DNA from: an uncultured Eubacteriales bacterium
GTDB taxonomy: Bacteria > Bacillota > Clostridia > Peptostreptococcales > Anaerovoracaceae
Length of the DNA: 64,000 nucleotides
Assembly: GCA_900542565.1 (NCBI GenBank)
Contig: UQOC01000008.1
Location: 1 to 64,000, forward strand
Direction of reading: 5' to 3'
Below are positions 16,684 to 25,728 of the stretch, piece by piece. The notes under the pieces were generated by a model. That model saw only the letters and a list, made by a program, of their open reading frames with translations, searched no databases and was not told where the DNA came from. Every line of letters starts with the position of its first letter. Position 1 is the first letter of the stretch. Both the position numbers and the translations under genes were made by a program.

Positions 16684-17460
16684 ATGGTACAAACAAAGGC
16701 ATTTTTTGAGAAAATGTTGGCGGATCTGCAAGCGCAGCTTCAAAAAGCCAACAAGGAACTGGAAGCAAGTCCGCCAGGCAATGTCGTACGAGTAAAACGG
16801 GCCAATAAATATACTTTTTTTCAAGTATACAACCAAGAGAACGAAAGAGTACGAAAAGCCATAACAAAAGACGCAGCGATGATAAATGCTTTGGCTCGCA
16901 AGGCCTATCTGAACACAGAAATAAAGATTCTGGAAAAAGATATCAAGGCGATGACTGTTTTCATACACAATTTTGAAGAACCGATATATGAAAATATCAT
17001 AGCTGTGTTACCGGAACGATTTCAACAATATGATCTGGCCAAGCGCGATCAGTCTGCCTGGTCCTCCCAGCCGTACCGGCAGAGCACATACATGCCCCAG
17101 CACAAAAGACACACCACATCCCGCGGCCTCAAGGTCAGGTCAAAGTCCGAGCTCCTGATAGCCGAAAAACTCAGCGAACACGGCATACCTTTCAGGTATG
17201 AGCAGATACTGGAAATAGGCGGCATAGAATATGCCCCGGACTTTACCATCCTCCGCCCGGACGGACAGCAGATATACTGGGAGCACTGCGGGCTCACTTC
17301 AGACACCCGCTATATGAGCCATCACTGGCAAAAAATGCAAGCCTATTCTGAAGCAGGGATACTGCCGTGGAAGAATCTCATAGTAACCTACGACGATGAG
17401 GATGGGATCCTCGACATGGCCGCCGTGGAAAGCGAGATCAAAAACAAGGTGATGAAATGA
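16684..17460 (+). CDS. PD-(D/E)XK-like nuclease, repeat-associated (paralogue 1)
   Basis: 258 residues. The N-terminal half is basic and helical, with a coiled-coil stretch (about 12-30), a VRVKRANKYTFF segment and a LARKAYL motif. The C-terminal half looks like a restriction-endonuclease fold: Glu156 in VRSKSE, Asp186 in YAPDFTI and Glu200 in IYWEHCGL. The same residues at the same spacing occur in the protein at 50637. GAGGTG precedes ATG 16684. The 4-bp ATGA overlap with the next acetyltransferase gene implies coupling. GCCAACA repeats crowd its upstream region. I know similar clostridial proteins only as hypotheticals; nuclease activity is inferred. The gene separates oraE from the reactivase gene. 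Confidence 0.65.
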   Translation: MVQTKAFFEKMLADLQAQLQKANKELEASPPGNVVRVKRANKYTFFQVYNQENERVRKAITKDAAMINALARKAYLNTEIKILEKDIKAMTVFIHNFEEPIYENIIAVLPERFQQYDLAKRDQSAWSSQPYRQSTYMPQHKRHTTSRGLKVRSKSELLIAEKLSEHGIPFRYEQILEIGGIEYAPDFTILRPDGQQIYWEHCGLTSDTRYMSHHWQKMQAYSEAGILPWKNLIVTYDDEDGILDMAAVESEIKNKVMK

Positions 17461-17978
17461 TAGAAACAAAGAGAATGTGGCTCCGTGAAGCCACTGCCGA
17501 CGACATCGACCAGATAATCGCCCTGGAAGAGCACAAGGACAACAGGGATTTCCTCTGGATCGGTACTCGCCAGGAGCACCAGGACGAGATAGACGATCCC
17601 AACCACATACTGCTCATATTTGAGAAAAAACAAGACAGGAACACTGTGGGCTATGCACTCATCCGCCTCAATCCCAGATCAGAGATATTTGAGCTCCGCC
17701 GCATAGCTATTTCCGAGAAGAACCGGGGATACGGCCGAGAAGCCATGGAAGCACTGTTCAAGTTTGCCTTTGAGGAGTTGAACATAAACAGGTTCTGGCT
17801 GGACGCCTATCCGGACAATACGGTCGGGATACACCTTTACGAAAGCCTCGGCATGCACAGAGACGGAGTGCTGCGCCAGAACTACAAGTCAGAACGGGGA
17901 TACCTTGACCAGATTATTTTTTCCATGTTAAAAGATGAGTATTTTGCAATAAAAGACAAGCGCATTGAAAAGAGGTGA
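17457..17978 (+). CDS. GNAT N-acetyltransferase (RimJ/RimL-like)
   Basis: 173 residues of the GNAT fold with an acetyl-CoA-binding segment EKNRGYGREAMEAL (the R/Q-x-x-G-x-G/A loop) and a typical RFWLDAYPDNTVGIHLYESLG C-terminal strand-helix. This branch acetylates N-termini, amino sugars or small amines; the substrate is unknown. It overlaps the nuclease stop by 4 bp and precedes another GNAT gene, so the three form one transcription unit inserted in the ornithine island. Confidence 0.88.
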   Translation: MIETKRMWLREATADDIDQIIALEEHKDNRDFLWIGTRQEHQDEIDDPNHILLIFEKKQDRNTVGYALIRLNPRSEIFELRRIAISEKNRGYGREAMEALFKFAFEELNINRFWLDAYPDNTVGIHLYESLGMHRDGVLRQNYKSERGYLDQIIFSMLKDEYFAIKDKRIEKR

Positions 17979-17983
17979 ACGCC

Positions 17984-18448
17984 ATGCTGCGTAAAGCCAC
18001 CAAGAAAGACAAAGAACAGTGGGTACGGCTCAACAGAGAAATAGCGGAATTTGATGTGAGCGATGATAACCTCTGGGGACAGATAGACCATGCCAAAGAC
18101 GAAGAACTGGCAGAGGTTTTCAGCGATGCCCTTTCAAACCCTCAGCAGATAACGATCTTCATGATAGAGGAGGAAGGACAGGTGATCGGGTTTGCCAACA
18201 CCATGACCATTTTCAGCATATGGTCAGAAGGCTATGCCCTCGCTGTAGAAGAAATGTATATACGGGACGACATGCAAGGCAGAGGTCTCGGTAAAAAAGC
18301 AATCAAAGAATTAGAAGATTACGCGCGGACCAGCGGCTACAGGCGGCTCCAGTTCCAGTCGGAGAATACGAGCCCCCAGGCCGAAAAGCTGTACGGAAAA
18401 CTTGGATATAAGCCTGTTTCAGTAAGTTTTTACGCACGATATTTATAG
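17984..18448 (+). CDS. GNAT N-acetyltransferase
   Basis: 154 residues with the GNAT motif A MQGRGLGKKAIKEL and a C-terminal EKLYGKLGYKPVSVSFYARYL. The start is ATG 17984 because AGAGGTG lies 8 bp upstream; a GTG at 17975 would use the ribosome binding site itself. It lies 5 bp after the previous acetyltransferase. Substrate unknown. Confidence 0.87.
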   Translation: MLRKATKKDKEQWVRLNREIAEFDVSDDNLWGQIDHAKDEELAEVFSDALSNPQQITIFMIEEEGQVIGFANTMTIFSIWSEGYALAVEEMYIRDDMQGRGLGKKAIKELEDYARTSGYRRLQFQSENTSPQAEKLYGKLGYKPVSVSFYARYL

Positions 18449-18495
18449 AGATGGCGGCTGCCGCCGAAAGATCAACACAGAAAGGAAAAGCACAT

Positions 18496-20229
18496 ATGAA
18501 AGTAGATGTCTTAGTTGCGGAAATAGGCTCCACCACCACCGTAGTAAACGCCTTTATAGACCTTGACAGTGACAGACCTTGTTTCTGGGCGCAGGGCCAG
18601 GCGCCCACTTCGGTGCTGGACGGAGATGTAAGGATAGGATTGCAGGGAGCTATTGACGACCTGTGCAGAAAGAAAGGCATAGATCATCTGGAATATGACC
18701 AGATGCTTGCCACTTCATCGGCTGCAGGCGGTCTTAAGATGACCGTTCACGGACTGGTATATGACATGACAGCAAAAGCAGCCAAAGAAGCTGCTCTGGG
18801 AGCAGGCGGAATCATCCATGATATAACCGTAGGCCGCCTCCGGAGGACAGATCTCAAGCGGATAAAGGAGATAAACCCCAACCTTATCCTCATAGCCGGC
18901 GGCGTAGACTACGGCGAAAGGGACACGGCCATATACAATGCAGAGATGATAAGGAGCTTGGGCCTCAAGACCCCGGTAGTTTATGCCGGCAATATAGAAA
19001 ATCAGGAAGAGATGAAGCTGATCTTTGAGGACAGCGGCCAGTACCTCTACATCGTAGATAATGTGTACCCTAAGATAGACACTCTAAATGTAGAGCCTTG
19101 CCGCAAGGTCATCCAGGAGGCCTTTGAGGATCATATAACCCATGCGCCGGGTATGGAACATGTCAGGGACATGGTAAACGGACCGATCATACCTACTCCG
19201 GGGGCCGTAATGGAGTGCGCCAAAGTCTTATATGACTGCATAGGCGATCTGATGGTCATAGATGTGGGCGGAGCCACTACCGATGTCCATGCGGTGACAG
19301 AAGATTCTGACGCCGTGGCCCGCATACTCACTGCTCCGGAGCCAAAGGCCAAGAGGACCGTGGAAGGCGACCTGGGAGTATATGTAAACAGGATGAAGGT
19401 CATAGAGTCCATAGGGGAAGAAAAACTCAGGGAAGAGTGCCAGACAAAGCTCCATATCGATCTGGACAAAACTCTGGAAACCTATGTGGCCATACCTAAG
19501 AACGAAGATGAATTCAAGCTGGTAGAGCGTCTGACCCAGGAAGCAACCCTTAGAGCTGTAGAAAGACATGCAGGCCAGATAAGATATGTCTACGGCCCAT
19601 CAGGAAGACAGACCCTTGCTGAAGGCAAAGACCTGACCCAGGTAAAATATATCATCGGCACAGGAGGAGCCCTTACACGCCTGCCTCACAGGGTGGACAT
19701 CATGGGGATGATCCCGAAAGACAACGAAACAGGCATGAAGCTGTATCCGAGCGAAGCAGTCAAGATACTGGTAGATAATGATTATATCATGGCTTCTCTT
19801 GGCGTGCTTTCCAAGACTCACCGTCAGGGGGCCATAAGGCTGCTGGGACAGAGCCTTAAAATGGACTTGCAGGAACAGGAGCACGCCGTGAACAAAGCTC
19901 AGTTCATAGAGGAGCTCCAAAGGCTCAACAATGCCGCCAAGGCCAAAGAGGAAGAACGCCTGCACCACATCGAAGAAATGGAAAAGATGGGCTATGATAT
20001 GAGCGAATACAAGAATCCGGAAAAAATAGGCGGCGCCACCCACGAAGAAGTTGAAGCGGCAAAAAAAGAAGCCCTTATGCAGGACCGCACCGTCAAAAAA
20101 GGCGAAGATCTTATAATGAACAGAGAAACCGCCGATGAGCAGGAAAGGCAGGAGAACAAGAAAAAAGCCGGATGTGACGGCGACTGCGATACCTGCACCC
20201 GCAGACACTGCCCTTATGGCAAGAAATAG
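18496..20229 (+). CDS. GlmL/MutL-like aminomutase reactivase (ASKHA ATPase)
   Basis: 577 residues of the MutL/GlmL family, actin-like ATPases encoded beside cobalamin-dependent mutases and thought to reactivate them by exchanging damaged cofactor. Phosphate-loop segments are VAEIGSTTTVVNAFI near the N-terminus and MVIDVGGATTDVHA mid-protein. The C-terminus carries a cysteine cluster (CDGDCDTCTRRHCPYG) that could bind metal. The start is ATG 18496 after AAAGGAAAAG. It is expected to serve OraSE, which is inference from position. ornithine racemase follows after 19 bp. Confidence 0.85.
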   Translation: MKVDVLVAEIGSTTTVVNAFIDLDSDRPCFWAQGQAPTSVLDGDVRIGLQGAIDDLCRKKGIDHLEYDQMLATSSAAGGLKMTVHGLVYDMTAKAAKEAALGAGGIIHDITVGRLRRTDLKRIKEINPNLILIAGGVDYGERDTAIYNAEMIRSLGLKTPVVYAGNIENQEEMKLIFEDSGQYLYIVDNVYPKIDTLNVEPCRKVIQEAFEDHITHAPGMEHVRDMVNGPIIPTPGAVMECAKVLYDCIGDLMVIDVGGATTDVHAVTEDSDAVARILTAPEPKAKRTVEGDLGVYVNRMKVIESIGEEKLREECQTKLHIDLDKTLETYVAIPKNEDEFKLVERLTQEATLRAVERHAGQIRYVYGPSGRQTLAEGKDLTQVKYIIGTGGALTRLPHRVDIMGMIPKDNETGMKLYPSEAVKILVDNDYIMASLGVLSKTHRQGAIRLLGQSLKMDLQEQEHAVNKAQFIEELQRLNNAAKAKEEERLHHIEEMEKMGYDMSEYKNPEKIGGATHEEVEAAKKEALMQDRTVKKGEDLIMNRETADEQERQENKKKAGCDGDCDTCTRRHCPYGKK

Positions 20230-20248
20230 GATTTTCAAGGAGGGAAAC

Positions 20249-21337
20249 ATGTATCCAAGATTAGTCATAGACATAAATAAGCTAAAAAGCAATCTGGACG
20301 CCGTAGCCCATATTACCAAGGACCAGGGCGGCTGCAGCCTTATGATAGTCACCAAAGGACTTTGTGCCGACAAGGAAATGGTACACATGGTGGCACAGCA
20401 TCCGGCAGTAGACTTTGTGGCAGATTCAAGGGTAAAGAACATCAGGACTTACGCTGAAGAAGTAAGAAAAAACGGTAAAAAGACCGTACTCCTGAGAATA
20501 CCGATGCACGATGAAGTGACGGAAGTGGTAAAATATGTGGACCTGAGTTTCAACTCGGAGCTTTCCACCATAAGGCTGCTGAACGAAGAAGCGGCCAAAG
20601 CCGGCCTGACCCACAGCGTGCTGCTGATGATAGACCTGGGAGACCTGAGAGAAGGGATCTTCTTCAAAAACGAAGATCAGATCTTCAAAGCCGCAGAGGA
20701 GATCCTTTCCATGAGCAATATTGAACTTTACGGTATCGGCGTCAATTTGACCTGCTATGGAGCGATCATACCAAAATACGACAACCTTTCTCAGCTGGTA
20801 GAAATTGCCGGCAAGATAGAAAACAGGTTCGGCATCAAGCTCCACATGATATCCGGCGGAAATTCCAGTTCCATCTATCTTGTGGAAAAAGGCCAGCTTC
20901 CGGAAGGCATCAACAACCTCAGGCTTGGCGAGGCATTCCTGCTTGGAAATGACACAGCCTATGAGACTAAACTGCCGGGAACTACAGACGACACACTTGT
21001 ATTGGAAGCTCAGATAGTGGAACTCAAGGAAAAACCGTCCCTTCCGATCGGAGAGGTTGGAGTAGACGCTTTCGGCCATAAGCCTTATTACGAGGACAGA
21101 GGTATCATCAAACGGGCGATCATAGCCGTAGGCAAGCAGGATACTGAACTGGACAGCATGACTCCGCTGGACGAAAAGATCGACATCCTGGGAGGCAGCT
21201 CCGATCACATCATCCTCGATGTGACAAAATCCGACAGAGAATACAAGGTGGGCGACATCGTCAGGTTCACCCTGGGATACGGCGGTATGCTCAAGACGGC
21301 CACAAGTCCATATGTGGAAAAAACCTATATAAAATAA
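20249..21337 (+). CDS. orr: Ornithine racemase (PLP-dependent)
   Basis: 362 residues of the alanine-racemase N-terminal-like TIM-barrel family. Lys36 in MIVTKGLCAD is the probable PLP Schiff-base lysine, and HMISGGNSSS forms the phosphate-binding loop. It interconverts L- and D-ornithine, supplying the D-isomer required by OraSE. AAGGAGGGAAAC precedes the ATG. Assignment as Orr, not another amino-acid racemase, rests on length, family and the ornithine context. It ends the island before a strong terminator. Confidence 0.88.
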   Translation: MYPRLVIDINKLKSNLDAVAHITKDQGGCSLMIVTKGLCADKEMVHMVAQHPAVDFVADSRVKNIRTYAEEVRKNGKKTVLLRIPMHDEVTEVVKYVDLSFNSELSTIRLLNEEAAKAGLTHSVLLMIDLGDLREGIFFKNEDQIFKAAEEILSMSNIELYGIGVNLTCYGAIIPKYDNLSQLVEIAGKIENRFGIKLHMISGGNSSSIYLVEKGQLPEGINNLRLGEAFLLGNDTAYETKLPGTTDDTLVLEAQIVELKEKPSLPIGEVGVDAFGHKPYYEDRGIIKRAIIAVGKQDTELDSMTPLDEKIDILGGSSDHIILDVTKSDREYKVGDIVRFTLGYGGMLKTATSPYVEKTYIK

Positions 21338-21366
21338 AAGCCGGTTATAAGATAAAAGACAGTATT

Positions 21367-21395
21367 AAAAAAGCGCACCCAAAGTGCGCTTTTTT
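21367..21395. terminator. Bidirectional terminator
   Basis: AAAAAAGCGCAC and GTGCGCTTTTTT form a 12-bp perfect stem with a 5-base loop between the converging racemase and M56 genes. Confidence 0.92.
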
Positions 21396-21474
21396 AGAGG
21401 ATCTTTGAAGCTGACCGTGCCTGAGGACGGTCAGCATGCAGTCTGACTGGATCATTTCAGTTGGCAAGTCTGAT

Positions 21475-22917
21475 CTACGATAAAGGCTGTGCGTAGATCA
21501 CCATAAAGTCGATATGGTCTTGGTATTGTGAACTTGCTATGCTCTGGATGATCTCATCCCATGTCATATCAGGATCGTTTATCAGGACATATTGCAAGAG
21601 AGAACTGGTATTCTGCGGAGGCTGATTAGCTGTATAAGGCACTTCAAACCGTCTCAGATATCTGTATTCACGGGTATAGGCAGTACGGCCCTGATCTTCT
21701 TCCGTGAGAGAAAAGGTCTTCCCGTCATAGACGAGATGGAAAAGGAACAGAGAGTCAGATCCGTCAGGTCCTGCTGTCTGCGCAGGAGTTTTTCCAGATG
21801 AAATACCATCGGCTGTATAGTAATGGTCAAGATACACATCGGCTTGCTGGCCGTCGCTGACCTTATGTAAGAAGCTTTCCCACTGATCGATGCCGCGGGT
21901 GCACATGCCATCCTTCAGCACGATATGGCCATTTTCTCCAATGACTGCTGAAGATGAAAGGCCTGTGTCCGCACTGCTGTTTTCCGGCGGATCTGTCAGG
22001 AAACAAACGACAGCAGCCGTGCAGCAGACCATTGCCAGGACGATAAGCCAAACGGATGGTTTTTTATGATCCATGATCCTTTTTATGCGTTCCTTGACAC
22101 GGATCTCGCCAAAAGCCGGCGGGCATGTAATGATCATCCGGCGGCTGACGCTGTATTTGAGCAAAGTGGAAGCATATTCCCTGCGCTCACATTCATTCAT
22201 GGCCTTTATGGTCTTTTCATCGCAAGCCGCTTCTATATCCCTGCAAAGAAGTATATAGGCAAGCCATATCAGAGGATTGAACCAGTAGATGGCAAGAAGC
22301 ACATAGCCGGCAGCTTTCCACCAGTGATCCTTTCGGCGGATATGAGCATTTTCATGGGCGATCATATATGCCATGTCTTTGGAAGGTATATTATAAGGCA
22401 GATAGATGACAGGCCGGAAAAATCCCATAACAAATGGAGTATCTGCATATTCGCTCTGCCGTATATTTTCTCGCAGAGCAGTAGAAATTTTCAACCTCTT
22501 TTTCAGCCGCAGATAGCTGACGGATCCATATAAAAGTATGGCGGAGGCTCCTGCGATCCAGACCCATGTAAAAAGCATGGCCTGTATCTGAGATGGATTT
22601 ATGCTGGCGCCCGGAGCAGGCTCAAGAGAACCGGAAAGGACAGGATTTACGATGCTGTCGATCACATTTATTCCGCTGTTGATCTGAGGCAGATCTCCAT
22701 TGACAAAATCCACGGGCAGCGTCTGTGCGCTTGGGATAAGGCTGAAAATGCTTTGCACGGATACAGGGCATATAAGACGGACGGCGACCAGGCCCCAAAG
22801 CAGGCAGCATATCCATCTGGGACATTTGCGCAGCAGCGGCCGCAGTACAAGTATGGCCAGCACAAACCAGCCGGCATTTATGCTCATGTTGGCCAGGTTT
22901 AAAAGAACAGTCTCCAT
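21475..22917 (-). CDS. M56/BlaR1-family membrane metalloprotease sensor
   Basis: 480 residues with several N-terminal membrane helices, the zinc motif HENAH (AYMIAHENAHIRRKDHWW), a further helix (about 285-310) and an extracytoplasmic C-terminal domain. BlaR1/MecR1 relatives sense a ligand outside and cleave a BlaI-type repressor inside. Here the C-terminal domain lacks the penicillin-binding STxK/SxN features I would expect in a beta-lactam sensor, so the ligand may differ. It lies 11 bp after the repressor gene on the same strand. Confidence 0.88.
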   Translation of the reverse strand: METVLLNLANMSINAGWFVLAILVLRPLLRKCPRWICCLLWGLVAVRLICPVSVQSIFSLIPSAQTLPVDFVNGDLPQINSGINVIDSIVNPVLSGSLEPAPGASINPSQIQAMLFTWVWIAGASAILLYGSVSYLRLKKRLKISTALRENIRQSEYADTPFVMGFFRPVIYLPYNIPSKDMAYMIAHENAHIRRKDHWWKAAGYVLLAIYWFNPLIWLAYILLCRDIEAACDEKTIKAMNECERREYASTLLKYSVSRRMIITCPPAFGEIRVKERIKRIMDHKKPSVWLIVLAMVCCTAAVVCFLTDPPENSSADTGLSSSAVIGENGHIVLKDGMCTRGIDQWESFLHKVSDGQQADVYLDHYYTADGISSGKTPAQTAGPDGSDSLFLFHLVYDGKTFSLTEEDQGRTAYTREYRYLRRFEVPYTANQPPQNTSSLLQYVLINDPDMTWDEIIQSIASSQYQDHIDFMVIYAQPLS

Positions 22918-22928
22918 ATTGCGCCTCC

Positions 22929-23279
22929 TTATTTCTCAATAATGCGCCTGATCTCCTCTATTTCGTCATCAGAAAGCTCCTGCCTGCGGGCAAAGGCGGC
23001 GATGAAAGCAGGAACAGAGCCTTGAAATTTCTTTTCTACCAGCTGGTCGATCTCGGACATCTGGGCATCTTCTTTTGAGATCAGAGAAGTAACTGTGCCT
23101 GCATTATTTTCCAGGACCCCTCTGTCTCCCAGCCGTTTGATGACGGTGTAAGTGGTGGTGCGTTTCCATCCGAGTTTTTCATGGCATAACCTGACCAGTT
23201 CTGTTGTCAGGACAGGCTCATGTTCCCAGAGTATCAGACAGAAACGGTATTCACTCTCAAATATTTTCGGAAATTCCAA
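22929..23279 (-). CDS. BlaI/MecI-family repressor
   Basis: About 116 residues: a winged helix (LTTELVRLCHEKLGWKRTTTYTVIKRL) followed by a dimerisation tail. It is partner and probable substrate of the M56 protease encoded next. A GTG at 23288 and a TTG at 23279 are both possible starts; the TTG is chosen because AAAGGGG is correctly spaced for it and abuts the GTG. It is likely autoregulated through the dyad just upstream. No beta-lactamase gene is nearby. Confidence 0.85.
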   Translation of the reverse strand: MEFPKIFESEYRFCLILWEHEPVLTTELVRLCHEKLGWKRTTTYTVIKRLGDRGVLENNAGTVTSLISKEDAQMSEIDQLVEKKFQGSVPAFIAAFARRQELSDDEIEEIRRIIEK

Positions 23280-23296
23280 AGAAATCACCCCTTTTG

Positions 23297-23341
23297 TCTA
23301 ATCAAGTAGAATATCTCCTAAGGGTAGTCTACAACATTAGA
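23297..23341. promoter_or_regulatory. Dyad upstream of the BlaI/M56 operon
   Basis: TCTAATCAAGTAGA and TCTACAACATTAGA are inverted repeats (11 of 14 matching) separated by 17 bp, directly before the repressor gene. It is a candidate BlaI operator; the motif is not the textbook TACA-TGTA form. Confidence 0.5.
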
Positions 23342-23396
23342 TAAGGCGGGTCAAGTGTTTTTTTGCCTGCTTTTTTTCAATCTCAGCAGAAACATT

Positions 23397-23660
23397 ACCG
23401 GATGCATGTCGTTTATGAACCAGCCCATACTAAGATACAGCAATGAGATAAGGAGCGCCGTACTGCTGATACACGGCGAAAAAGCCCATTCCTGCTATTT
23501 CAGCAGGGACGCTTATGCTGATATGATAAAGGACAGCGCCTATGCAGACAACAAGGAACTGATGATAATACCGGGTGCAGTCCACACAGATCTTTATGAC
23601 AGGACGGATATCATACCTTTTGATAAGATCGAGAAGTTCATGCAGGATAATATGAAGTAG
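23397..23660 (+). pseudogene. C-terminal remnant of an alpha/beta hydrolase
   Basis: About 87 codons match the C-terminal third of dienelactone-hydrolase-like alpha/beta hydrolases: SFMNQPILRYSNEI, LLIHGEKAHS, then a PGAVHTDLYDR segment with the catalytic-type histidine and a final FDKIEKFM. The nucleophile domain is absent and no ribosome binding site precedes it. I read it as a 5'-deleted gene, followed by its own terminator. Confidence 0.65.
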
Positions 23661-23675
23661 AAAAAATCTGGCGAT

Positions 23676-23723
23676 AAAAATGCGGCCTTCAGAGATGCCA
23701 AAATCTGAAATCCGCATTTTTTT
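23676..23723 (+). terminator. Terminator after the hydrolase remnant
   Basis: AAAAATGCGG and CCGCATTTTTTT form a stem with a 26-base loop and a T7 tail. Confidence 0.75.
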
Positions 23724-23850
23724 ATCCGGAAATTTAAAGTGCAGGCATTAACATCAGACATTGAAAGGCGGAACTTTTTTACTTTCTTCTTGACCGAACC
23801 CGGATACTGTGTTTTATAATTATATATCCCAACAGGAAAGGACAGGTCTT

Positions 23851-25401
23851 ATGGCTAAAAAGAGAGCTTTCAAAATGCCGTCGGCAGTGACCATAGTTAT
23901 GATCTTTCTGGCGGTTGTGGCAGTATTGACATGGTTTGTCCCCACATCGGCCGTTGTCACAGACGGTGACGGGACCAGCAGGATAATATATAACGCTGCC
24001 ATCGATGGTGAAGGCAATATAATAGAAAACGCCGGGACTGACCCGGTGGGCATATGGGAATATTTCACAGCCCCCATCCAAGGCTTTGCGGATGCGGCAG
24101 AGATCGCAACATCTATCCTGGTGTCCGGCGGGATGATCGCTTTGCTGAACCATACCGGGACCATGGATGCCGGGATCGGCGTACTTCTCAAACGGTTCAG
24201 CGGAAATACGCTGATAATCATCCTCATGGCCGTATTTGCACTGATGGGCAGTGTCTACGGAGCATGGGAGGAACTGCCGGCCTATGCTGTTATCGTCATT
24301 CCGCTGTTTGTTTCCGCAGGTTATGATGCTGTCACAGGAATGATGGTAATACTGATAGGCGCTACAGTGGGCAATATGGCAAGCGTCGTAAATCCATACT
24401 CTATAGGAGCGGCAGTGGCAGCAATAGGTAATCCTGATCTTTCCCTGGGTTCGGGAATACTATTGAGGATGATACTCTTTGCGGTGATGCTGGCGGTGGG
24501 TATCCTGATGGTACTGCGTTATGCATCGAAAGTAAAAAAAGCGCCGGAATCTTCCATGGCAAAAGGAGCAGAAAATGCTCTCAACATCAAAGAAAATGTC
24601 GGCGTTACGCCTATGACAAAAAGACGAAAATGGTCGCTGGCAATCTTTATCCTTGTGATCCTCCTCTGCGTTATGGGATATATCCCATGGGATTCCATAC
24701 CTGCAGGCAGCGGGACAGCTTCCGACTATGTCAATGGTCTTCAGAACGCAGTCATGGACAGCTTTATAGGCCAGCTTCTGGGAGCAGACAAGTTCACAGA
24801 ATTTGGCGGATGGTACTTTATTGAATTTTCAGTTATCTGGTTCATAGGAGCCGTTGCCATCGGCCTTATAAACAAAATGCCTGAGGGCGAATTTGTCAAT
24901 GTGTTTACAGGCGGGGCAAAAGATCTTGTCGGAGTTGTGTTTGTCCTCTCCGCCTCAAGGGGGATTTCCATGTTCATGGGTTCATCTGAATCAGGAATGA
25001 GCATAACATTTATATACTGGATACAGAAAATGCTGGCGGGAGTGCCTTTGTGGGCGTTTGTGATGGCTGGATTCGCCGCATATTTTGGTATAGGACTGTT
25101 CCTTCAGTCCACCAGCGGTGTAGCGGGCATAACCATGCCTGTATTCGGCGCAGTGGCTTTTGCCCTTTTTTCTGCATCGGCAGTCGGTCCGGCAGGCGGA
25201 CAGACTGTCCTGCTGTCGGTGTTCACATGCGGGATAAATTTTGTGTGCGGACTATATCCCGAATCTACCAATCTGGGCATATGTGAAATGGCCGGACTGT
25301 CATACAATATGTTTTTTAAACAGTGGCTAAAGATACTGGCACCTGTGCTTGCAGCGGCTGTGATCATAATATCCGCAGCCCCGTATATTGGGATCGTATA
25401 A
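23851..25401 (+). CDS. YfcC-family amino-acid/dicarboxylate carrier
   Basis: 516 residues with about 12-13 membrane helices, of the YfcC/DcuC ion-transporter group that includes arginine-ornithine antiporter-like proteins. The N-terminus shows KMPSAVTIVMIFLAVVAVLTW, and later MASVVNPYSIGAA is the conserved helix-break region. The start is ATG 23851 after GGAAAGGACAGG. It lies 2.5 kb beyond the racemase gene, so ornithine or peptide uptake is an attractive but unproven role. It has its own terminator and stands alone. Confidence 0.8.
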   Translation: MAKKRAFKMPSAVTIVMIFLAVVAVLTWFVPTSAVVTDGDGTSRIIYNAAIDGEGNIIENAGTDPVGIWEYFTAPIQGFADAAEIATSILVSGGMIALLNHTGTMDAGIGVLLKRFSGNTLIIILMAVFALMGSVYGAWEELPAYAVIVIPLFVSAGYDAVTGMMVILIGATVGNMASVVNPYSIGAAVAAIGNPDLSLGSGILLRMILFAVMLAVGILMVLRYASKVKKAPESSMAKGAENALNIKENVGVTPMTKRRKWSLAIFILVILLCVMGYIPWDSIPAGSGTASDYVNGLQNAVMDSFIGQLLGADKFTEFGGWYFIEFSVIWFIGAVAIGLINKMPEGEFVNVFTGGAKDLVGVVFVLSASRGISMFMGSSESGMSITFIYWIQKMLAGVPLWAFVMAGFAAYFGIGLFLQSTSGVAGITMPVFGAVAFALFSASAVGPAGGQTVLLSVFTCGINFVCGLYPESTNLGICEMAGLSYNMFFKQWLKILAPVLAAAVIIISAAPYIGIV

Positions 25402-25403
25402 AG

Positions 25404-25441
25404 AAAAACAGGACAGCAGAATGATATGCTGTCCTGTTTTT
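25404..25441. terminator. Terminator after the carrier gene
   Basis: AAAAACAGGACAGCA and TGCTGTCCTGTTTTT form a 15-bp perfect stem with an 8-base loop. Confidence 0.93.
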
Positions 25442-25455
25442 GTAGTTCCATCACC

Positions 25456-25620
25456 ATCTGTTACAGGAGATCTTTCAGCCTGGAATGATGCCTGAACGGT
25501 AGAAGATGCTGATACATTTTCAAGGGTGAGCGATGTTACTGCTCCCCTGCTTACACTGTCAACGGCCACATTGGTAACCGAAACATCCGAAGGGATGACC
25601 AGGTCCACGCCGCCTAAAAC
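25456..25620 (-). pseudogene. Remnant of a surface-protein repeat domain
   Basis: On the minus strand an open frame contains VAVDSVSRGAVTSLTLENV followed by a TV-ASF ending. This resembles the VDG-SxGAVTSxTFxNVxAxxTIxASF pattern of extracellular repeat domains in Gram-positive surface proteins. It has no start or ribosome binding site and runs into the terminator at 25404. It looks like a decayed end of a large gene. The repeat element at 25632 lies at its upstream edge. Confidence 0.4.
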
Positions 25621-25631
25621 CGGCAGACTCT

Positions 25632-25728
25632 GGCAAAAAGCCAACAAGCAGCATGTTTTCAGGTCCAATAGACATATTTTAAAGGAGAATGCTGGCTTTT
25701 TTCCAGATGACGAGAGAAAAAGCCAACG
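25632..25728. repeat. GCCAACA-N43-TGTTGGC inverted element, copy 2 (no gene)
   Basis: GCCAACA (25640-25646) and TGCTGGC (25690-25696) are separated by exactly 43 bp, as in copy 1, again with flanking A5/T6 runs. A further AAAAAGCCAAC preceded by CGAGAG (25711-25727) matches 16519-16535. No nuclease gene adjoins. The rest of 25402-25858 holds a terminator, the surface-protein remnant and a 130-bp stretch with nothing I recognise. Confidence 0.72.
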
